The translations under genes were made by a program, and so were the position numbers. The notes beneath the pieces were generated by a model. That model ran no database searches, was not told where the DNA came from, and worked only from the letters and a program-made list of their open reading frames with translations. This document shows positions 1 to 9,100 of a stretch of 64,000 nt of DNA, piece by piece (positions within the stretch are counted from its first letter, which is position 1; each line of letters begins with the position of its first letter). The stretch spans positions 30,447,563 to 30,511,562 of the forward strand of contig CM026400.1 in the NCBI GenBank assembly GCA_014843695.1, in the 5' to 3' direction. The stretch comes from Archivesica marissinica (lineage: Eukaryota > Mollusca > Bivalvia > Venerida > Vesicomyidae).

Positions 1-1840
1 ACCCATGCCTGGATTTAGCCAATGCACAATGCCTTTGTGCGGTTGCTACCCATGCCTGGATTTAGACAATGCACAATGCCTTTGGTGCGTTTGCTACCCA
101 TGCCTGGATTTAGCCAATGCACAATGCCTTTGTGCGGTTGCTACCCATGTCTGGATTTAGCCAATGCACAATGACTTTGGTGTGGTTGCTACCCATTGCC
201 TGGATTTAGACAATGCACAATGCTTTTGATGCGTTGCTACCCATGCCTGGATTTAGCCAATGCACAATGACTTTGGTGCGTTTGCTACCCATGCCTGTAT
301 TTAGCCAATGCACAATGCCTTTGTGCGGTTGCTACCCATGTCTGGATTTAGCCAATGCACAATGACTTTGGTGTGGTTGCTACCCATGCCTGGATTTAGA
401 CATTGCCTTTGATGCGTTTGCTACCCATGGTCTGGATTTAGACAATGCACAAGGCCTTTGGTGCGGTTGCTACCCATGCCTGGATTTAGCCAATGCACAA
501 TGCCTTTGTGCAGTTGCTACCCATGTCTGGATTTAGCCAATGCACAATGCCTTTGTGTGGTTGCTACCCATGTCTGGATTTAGCCAATGCACAATGACTT
601 TGGTGTGGTTGCTACCCATGCCTGGATTTAGCCAATGCCTTTGATGCGTTTGCTACCCATGCCTGGATTTAGCCAATGCACAATGCCTTTGTGCGGTTGC
701 TACCCATGCCTGGATTTAGACAATGCACAATGCCTTTGTGCGGTTGCTACCCATGCCTGGATTTAGCCAATGCACAATGCCTTTGTGCGGTTGCTACCCG
801 TGTCTGGATTTAGCCAATGCACAATGACTTTGGTGTGGTTGCTACCCATGGCCTGGATTTAGCCAATGCCTTAGGTGCAGTTTGCTACCCATGGCCTGGA
901 TTTAGACAATGCCTTTGCTACCCATGGCCTGGATTTAGCCAATGCCGTTGATGCGTTTGCTACCCATGGCCTGGATTTAGACAATGCACAATGCCTTAGG
1001 TGCAGTTTGCTACCCATGGCCTGGATTTAGACAATGCCTTTGATGCGTTTGCTACCCATGGCCTGGATTTAGACAATGCCTTAGGTGCAGTTTGCTACCC
1101 ATGGCCTGGATTTAGACAATGCCTTTGATGCGTTTGCTACCCATGGCCTGGATTTAGACAATGCCTTAGGTGCAGTTTGCTACCCATGGCCTGGATTTAG
1201 ACAATGCACAATGCCTTAGGTGCAGTTTGCTACCCATGGCCTGGATTTAGACAATGCACAATGCCTTAGGTACAGTTGCTACCCATGGCCTGGATTTAGA
1301 CAATGCACAATGCCTTAGGTGCAGTTTGCTACCCATGGCCTGGATTTAGACAATGCCTTTGCTACCCATGGCCTGGATTTAGACAATGCACAATGCCTTA
1401 GGTGCAGTTGCTACCCATGCCTGGATTTAGCCAATGCCTTAGGTACAGTTGCTACCCATGGCCTGGATTTAGACAATGCACAATGCCTTAGGTGCAGTTT
1501 GCTACCCATGGCCTGGATTTAGCCAATGCCTTTGATGCGTTTGCTACCCATGGCCTGGATTTAGACAATGCACAATGCCTTAGGTGCAGTTTGCTACCCA
1601 TGGCCTGGATTTAGACAATGCACAAGGCCTTAGGTGCAGTTGCTACCCATGCCTGGATTTAGCCAATGCACAATGCCTTTGGTGCGGTTGCTACCCATGC
1701 CTGGATTTAGCCGATGCACAATGCCTTTGGTGCGGTTGCTACCCATGCCTGGATTTAGCCAATGCACAATGCCTTTGGTGCGGTTGCTACCCATGCCTGG
1801 ATTTAGCCAATGCACAATGCCTTCAATGCGGTTGTAATCT
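1..1840. repeat. 47-bp minisatellite, runs off the left edge
   Basis: About 40 tandem copies of a 47-bp unit containing TGCCTGGATTTAGCCAATGC, with shorter variants that lack the CACAATGC block. Two subtypes are interleaved: 'catgcctgg...agccaatg' dominates at the two ends, and 'catggcctgg...agacaatg' in the middle. Both strands are open for 60-110 codons because the unit has few stops; these frames are cysteine/leucine repeats and not genes. The array is cut by the window start, so its true length is unknown. Confidence 0.95.
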
Positions 1841-2174
1841 GCCAGTCATGTATCGTCTTAACTTGATACGTAAGAGACTAGATACAGTGATGTTTGGGAA
1901 GCAGCATCGACTTGATTCAGCTTGCTGAATCCGCTTTCAAACTCGACGTTGTTGGTGAACTAGCCAGCATTATGGTTTTTCAGTTTTTCGCTTCACAATA
2001 CTTCATGTTTATAAGTTCTCTGTGGTGATCTTCAAATTTTAAACTCGCCCGATTGGACGAACGGCTTTTAATTTTCACTCGACAAGATTGATAAGTTATT
2101 CGTAACTACGAGCTGGCAAGTGGATTTTTCGAGGCCGGGTAGTAACATTGTAAATATGTTATATAAATATGTTT
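1841..2174. other. unique-looking sequence, no gene seen
   Basis: No exon with splice sites, RNA gene or clear repeat was recognised between the left minisatellite and the first SINE fragments. Confidence 0.5.
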
Positions 2175-2586
2175 GTGTTTGGGATCCAGAGTGGCATTAA
2201 CAGCTTAGGTCATGTGACGACTCTTCAGCAATCATTGGTGGAGGAAGACCTCGGGTGCCCCTTTGTGCAGTATTTCAGGCACGGGCGGTCCCAAGGTAGG
2301 ACCACCGACCTAGCCAATTAATCACCCTGATATACCAATTGATCACCCTGATATACCAATTGATCAATAAACTATTTATTTTACAACGATTGCACTCTCG
2401 TTGGCGCGGATGAAAAGCGTATATGTGGTAATTCGTGTGGGAGGAAACCGGAGTACCCAGAGAAAACCCACCTGTCCGATCTGGCGACCACCGTACCATC
2501 TCACACACTTCCCGGTCCAAGGATTGAACCCGGGTTGCATTGGTGAGAAGCGAGCGCGCTAACAACTGCGCTATTTGGATAGCCAA
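2175..2586 (-). mobile_element. SINE-E fragment followed by tRNA-derived SINE-A, minus strand
   Basis: 2175-2310 matches the body of the SINE-E family (AGCTTAGGTCAT...TGGTGGAGGAAGACC), seen again at 22.5, 29.5, 38.5 and 42.5 kb. 2311-2586 is a SINE-A copy on the minus strand. Its head (near 2586) reads as a tRNA with an A box (TAGCGCAG.GGTTAGCGCGC) and a B box (GGGTTCAATCC), followed by a body with ACAGGTGGGTTTTCTC and TCATCCGCGCCAACGAGAG. The SINE tail carries a roughly 20-bp triplication (ATCACCCTGATATACCAATT). Confidence 0.8.
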
Positions 2587-2616
2587 TAATAAACTAAAAT
2601 AGAAACTTTCACAGTA

Positions 2617-2886
2617 TCAACGTTTATTTATTTTATATACAATGAAATATAGAAATTTACAAGTGAAATCAAATGTGCTATTCCACTGGTTGAAAGCTCT
2701 CACGTTGGTGGTGGTGAAAAGCGTATATGTGGTCATTCGTGTGGGAGGAACCGGAGTCCCCGGAGAAAACCCATCTGTCTGATTTGGCGACCACCGTACC
2801 ATCACACATACTTCCTGGTCCGAGGATCAAATCGAGGTTGCATTTGGGAGAAACAAGCGTGCTAACTACTGCACTAATCGGACAGC
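2617..2886 (-). mobile_element. tRNA-derived SINE-A copy, minus strand
   Basis: Same family as the preceding copy: a degenerate tRNA-like head at the right end, a body with CACACGAATGACCACATATACGC in reverse, and a tail towards 2620. Diverged and probably old. Confidence 0.75.
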
Positions 2887-3012
2887 TTATGTCATATGAA
2901 TCAGTCATATGACCCTCCAAAAAAGAGCAGGTCAATCTTACCAAACTATACCACGTTAAACACTAGATCTTATAATAAAACAGTTAAAATTAATTCATTA
3001 ACATCGAATGCA

Positions 3013-3130
3013 TCATTTCAACTTTGATTTCTTGAATCCTTTGAGATCATCCTTCTTTACGATCTGTACTCCAGATTTCCACATTCCAACCTGACCATCC
3101 ACGTGACCTACATCATTCCGGTCACTTGAC
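3013..3130 (-). CDS. FSAF1: FSAF1-like terminal exon beside an array of its own acceptor
   Basis: The acceptor is ACTATTATAG|GTCAAGTG; the preceding exon ends in phase 2 (AG), giving an Arg codon and then SSDRNDVGHVDGQVGMWK, ending KSKLK-stop. The first 31 bases of the exon and its intronic acceptor are the first unit of the 86-bp tandem array to its right. The conserved family residues begin just after the repeated part, at GQVGMWKSG. Confidence 0.85.
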
Positions 3131-6100
3131 CTATAATAGTAAACCACAAAGTTAATTCACAGTTACGATATGCTCTCAAAGCTTTCCACGTGACCTACAT
3201 TATTCCTATCACGTGACCTATAATAGTAAACCACAAAGTTAATTCACAGTTACGAAATGTTCCAAGCTTTCCACGTGACCTACATTATTCCTATCACGTG
3301 ACCTATAATAGTAAACCATAAAGTTAATTCACAGTTATGATATGTTCACAAAGCTTTCATGTGAACTATATTATTCCTATCACGTGACCTATAATAGTAA
3401 ACCATAAAGTTAATTCACAGTTATGATATGCTCTCAAAGCTTTCCACGTGACCTACATTTACATTATTCCTATCACGTGACCCAAAATAAATTAGAATCA
3501 TAAGGCGTGGCAGGGGGGTCAAGGGCATTCATGTCCCCACTGTATCCATCCTATAACACGCAGACTATAACAGGGTTCATTCTAGGTCAGAATATTTGGG
3601 AGAAGTGAGAAAGCGCGTGATCGCTTCCTTAAATGGTGTTCTTTAATATACTTCTGCAAAATAGGGTTAAAATGCACAGTACAACCATTAAATACAACAT
3701 TTGAATAGAAGGAATGCTTTATAATGGGCCAGTGTATCTTACTAGACAAAATTTTGTTTGAAAATCGTAAACACTTTTTTTTATTAGGGAGAAGTCAGGG
3801 TCCCTAGGGCGACAATTTCGCCCACTAGAATGATCCCTGACTATATCGTTGAAGATAAAGGACCATCCACGCAGAATGCATCATTTTTGGCAATTGTCGA
3901 CAATGTTCAACATATTTCATTAAATATATTTGTTGAAATAAATTAGTTTGAAATAAACGTGTAGTAAATACCTTTTCTTTCCTCTGTTTGCTTTAGGAAT
4001 CTTGTAACCAAGTTTTCTGTCCTGAAAAGCAAGCAGGTCAATGTTCATATGTTATGGGATATCTTGTAGAATGTAGTACAGTCCAATATTTTTAATACAA
4101 TCCTATACATACTGCTGATAAAAAACTTGATAAACCCTTTCCCTCATAGAAGCACATCTTGACGCCATTACCAATACGACATACATTGACAATGTAGTAG
4201 CCAAACCAATGTTCATTAATCCTTTCCCTCATAGAAGCACATCTCGACGCCATTACATTGACAATGTAGTAGCCAAACCAATGTTCATAATAAAGGCCTG
4301 AATCTCATGTAATCCCAGTAATATCTATGGAGGTGGGATATATAATTATGGCGACTACTTATCCACTACATGATAGCTAAACGGTTGTTGTTTGTATGGA
4401 GATATAATAGTATATTAACCTAAATCTCTATGTAGTCCCAGTAATATCTATGGAGGTGGGATAGATATGGCCACTACTTATCCACTGCATGATAGCTAAA
4501 TGGTTGTCGTTTGTATGGAGATATAATAGTATATTAACCTAAATCTCTATGTAGTCCCAGTAATATCTATGGAGGTGGGATAGATATGGCCACTACTTAT
4601 CCACTGCATGATAGTTAAATGGCTGTCGTTTGTATGGAGATATAATAGTATATTAACCTAAATCTCTATGTAGTCCCAGTAATATCTATGGAGGTGGGAT
4701 AGATATGGCGACTACTTATCCACTGCATGATAGTTAAATGGCTGTCGTTTGTATGGAGATATAATAGTATATTAACCTAAATCTCTATGTAGTCCCAGTA
4801 ATATCTATGGAGGTGGGATAGATATGGCGACTACTTATCCACTGCATGATAGCTAAATGGCTGTCGTTTGTATGGAGATATAATAGTATATTAACCTAAA
4901 TCTCTATGTAGTCCCAGTAATATCTATGAAGGTGGGATAGATATGGCGACTACTTATCCACTGCATGATAGCTAAATGGCTGTCGTTTGTATGGAGATAT
5001 AATAGTATATTAACCTAAATCTCTATGTAGTCCCAGTAATATCTATGGAGGTGGGATAGATATGGCGACTACTTATCCACTGCATGATAGCTAAATGGCT
5101 GTCGTTTGTATGGAGATATAATAGTATATTAACCTAAATCTCTATGTAGTCCCAGTAATATCTATGGAGGTGGGATAGATATGGCGACTACTTATCCACT
5201 GCATGATAGCTTAATGGCTGTCGTTTGTATGGAGATATAATAGTATATTAACCTAAATCTCTATGTAGTCCCAGTAATATCTATGGAGGTGGGATAGATA
5301 TGGCGACTACTTATCCACTGCATGATAGCTTAATGGCTGTCGTTTGTATGGAGATATAATAGTATAATAACCTAAATCTCTATGAAGTCCCAGTAATATC
5401 TATGGAGGTGGGATAGATATGGCAACTACTTATCCACTGCATGATAGCTAAATGGCTGTCGTTTGTATGGAGATATAATAGTATATTAACCTAAATCTCT
5501 ATGTAGTCCCAGTAATATCTATGTAGGTGGGATAGATATGGCGACTACTTATCCACTGCACTGGCTGTCATTTGTATGGAGATATAATAGTATATTAACC
5601 TAAATCTCTATGAAGAAAAGGATTAAACCTTGAGAAAGGTGGGTTTATCTCACCGTAACGTTGGTTACAGAGTATTTTATATATCGTATCACAGGAGACC
5701 AATAGATCAATTAATTAAATTATGTACCATTTCTTGTTTCTGTTTTTCTTCTAGCATTTCTTGTTTCTTCGTCTCCTGGTATTCTTTGTAGTTTACATAT
5801 TTTTCTTGGGGGGCTGAAATGTGGAACTCAATATATATACAAAGTGCAATATATTTGCATAGTGTATTTGCAATAGTGTATTTACATAGTGCAATATATT
5901 TACATAGTGTATTACATAGTGCAATATATTATGTAGTGCAATATAGATAGATAGTTTATTCTGAACAAAAAGCAAATGCTCATGAGTTCATTATAACATT
6001 GGCATTACAATACTTGGTCAATGGTGTATAGTTCAATCACAAATTCAACATTCAGTACATGCACATTTTGAAAGCATAATATCGAATTAAACTACATAGT

Positions 6101-9100
6101 GGTTACACATGATCAAATTGAATTCAAATAATTGTATAATATAGTGCAACGATCTGCAACCTGAAAGAGAAAATACATATATATACATACACGCACATGT
6201 ACATACCTACATACTGTTATGTAATCATACGTAATATATTTACATAGTGTAATACAGTCAAACCTGTGTTAGTGGTCACCTCTTTTAAGCAGCAAACCTG
6301 TATTAAGCAGCCAGTTTCCAATGTATTGTTTTACTATATACCGGTACATTTGACATCTATTAAGCAGCCACCTGTGCTAAGCAGCCACTTTTTGCGATTC
6401 CCTTGGTTGGTTGCTTAAGACAGGTTTGACTATATATTTACATAGTGCAATATATTTATGTGCAATATATATTGACATTGTGCAATATATTTACATAGTG
6501 CAAGTGACGGGGACGGTGGTCGCCAGATCTGACAGGTGGGTTTTCTCCGGGGACTCCGGTTTCCTCCCACACAAATGACCACATATACGCTTTCATCCGC
6601 GCCAACGAGAGTGATTAATATAAGTTGTTAGATATATAGTTGCAAAATAAATAGTTTAAATTTTTAATTTACTAGTAATGGCAACAAATATCATTTTTGC
6701 TATTTGAATATTCGATTGGGAAAATATTCAAAGTTTCAACAATTCGATCATGATTCTTTCGAAATCACTTAAAATTTGGAAACCATAAAATGATCATAAT
6801 TACCATTACACGTTACAAGTTTGTTATTATGTTAAGTTCTGTTTAAAGCGACATTACATCGCAAATAGCAAATAAAATGCATTTGTTCACGTATAAATGA
6901 ATTGCTACAACAAATTCTTCTCAATATATTCGAACACTAACATTGAATCAATAAACAGTGTTTTTGTGGTCTCTAAACTTCGAAAGTGAAAGTAGGATTT
7001 CATATAACGGTCATCCGAGCTCCTGAATTGACGTTTGTTTGTCATTGGAGTCAATACTAAACACGCGATACTTTCGCTTAGTGATAATTTAACTAAGATT
7101 AGTCTACAAATAAATATGCATAGGCACACACGTGAGATATAACGGTAAATCTGTAACATAAAGTGTTATTCATGATACACGCATTGTATTCAATCTGTAA
7201 CATAAATCGTGTTATTCATGATACATGCGTTGTATTACGCATGGATGTCGACCCTATTTACATTATTTTGTTATGTCAACAAACCGCGTATACGACGTTT
7301 CTTTATTTGTTGAAATACTCAGTTTTTGAGGCAAATATTTGGAAAAGAATTATACCATAAAAAAAACAACATTATAGGAAATTACATTCTGCAGAACTTT
7401 GCATTTTCACCGATGTATTGTCGCTTTAAATGTTTATAAAAATATCAATTTCATCACGAAGCAATATAATATTAGTGTTTGACATTAACCCAGTAACAAC
7501 CTGCCAATCACAACTAAAGTCACGTTTGCAAACAGCATAAAGTCAGATCAGACATGCACAGAACATGCCATCTAATCAGGCTCTATACTGCTTGCTATTC
7601 GGATAGCAGAGCTAAATCACTTATCTGAATAGCAAACAACATAGATCCTGATCAGACGTGGTGCTACGCCACGGCTGATCTGGATCCATGTTGTTTGCAT
7701 ATTCCGTCCAATTTATTCTGAAGGTTAAATCAAACACTACGTACCTAATTATGCGATTAGATGGCAGAGTATCACTTAACGCCTGTGAATGAGGGGACCA
7801 CAACATGATTTATTTACACCATAAAATCATTTGTATTGTACGGTTTTATGATGGATTCAATAGAAAACATCGATATATCTGATTTTGTAACAGTTTAAGT
7901 CATTTTTGCATATATCATTTTTGTTTAACGATTGTTCGAATACTGTAATGGTATTTGAATATTCGGACGTCCATCGCTAGTATTTACTTTAATGTTGTAT
8001 ACATGAGATGTGGCAAGGAAGTTAAGATTCAAGAGACCAATACTCACAACTTATAAGAAGCAAGACCATAGCTTTCCTCTTACCGTACCCACTTACAGTA
8101 AACAGTCAAGAAACCTTTGCACCCATCTTTGCAAGAAATGCTGTTTGAAAAAGTCTGAATGTTTGTCTGCATCACTTCTGTCGCCAATTAAAAAAAACAC
8201 TGGAGCCAATTTAAAAATCTTGGAGCCAACTAAGAGCCATATAGTTCACAGATAAATATTTGAAGCCATGTATTTGACAAATTGTGTTGTGCAAAAAAGA
8301 ATTGCCAATTCACAAAATTTAGCATCAGTATTTTTTTGGGTCGCAATTAGTGACCGACAGTGTGAACCCTGCCCATCCACTTTCTCTGCATCTACAATGT
8401 ACAAACCTTTGCTCCTAACTTTATAAGTAGCGCCTTCATAGCTTCCTCCTTCTGGTTGCCATGGAAACCCTTTATACCAAACTTCTGCACCTCGAATCTC
8501 GCCTCACGCATGTTAAAATCTGGGCCAGCAGATGATTGAGATCGTTGCAGCTCTTGTTCAATTTTCTATAAATAGATTTTACATGTACATACACACGTAT
8601 TTTGATGTGTAATGAGAGATGTCTCTAATTCTCTATTATCTCCCTTGGCAGATAAAGTCTGATTTATCCCAAAATGTAAATAGGTCCTTTTAGTTGGAAT
8701 CCTTCGTTTTTACTGTTGTTCCCTAACCAGATGTTGCGGTATGATAAATGTGTTTTGGGTTTGTGTCAGTGGTGTAATGGTGGGATAATCTTCACGAAAC
8801 TTTGCCAATGTTTGCCTCGCACAGGTAAATAGAATAAATGCACATATAATTAGGTCACGTCATGACAATTCACCGCTATAATGTGCAAATATATGATTAA
8901 AGTTTAAACTTTATTTATTTTAAAACGATTGCGAAGCAAGTTCTAACAACTTATATTAATCACTCTCGTTGGCGTGGATGAAAGCGTAAATGTGGGAGGA
9001 AACCGGAGTACCCGGAAAAACCCACCTGTCTTGGAAGTTGCTGTAGTGGTGATGATTCGAAACCTGTCTTATGTCTATATACTTAAACTCTTTGCATGCT

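Larger units (their letters stand above)
6672..7984. mobile_element. possible composite element containing a second MITE
   Basis: The ends share short inverted sequence (ACTAGTAATGG at left; CCATCGCTAGT at right) and TTTGAATATTCG motifs, also seen at 25.98 kb after TAGGGATGGGAACG. Inside lie MITE-G and an H-like segment. No transposase recognised. Confidence 0.4.

Noticed and set aside
1..1840. CRISPR-like array
   Set aside because: Units are contiguous 47-bp repeats without unique spacers, in a eukaryotic genome.
8010..8255. 81-codon plus-strand frame with several Cys and Lys
   Set aside because: Lies in an FSAF1-like intron on the opposite strand, with no repeat, domain or splice support.
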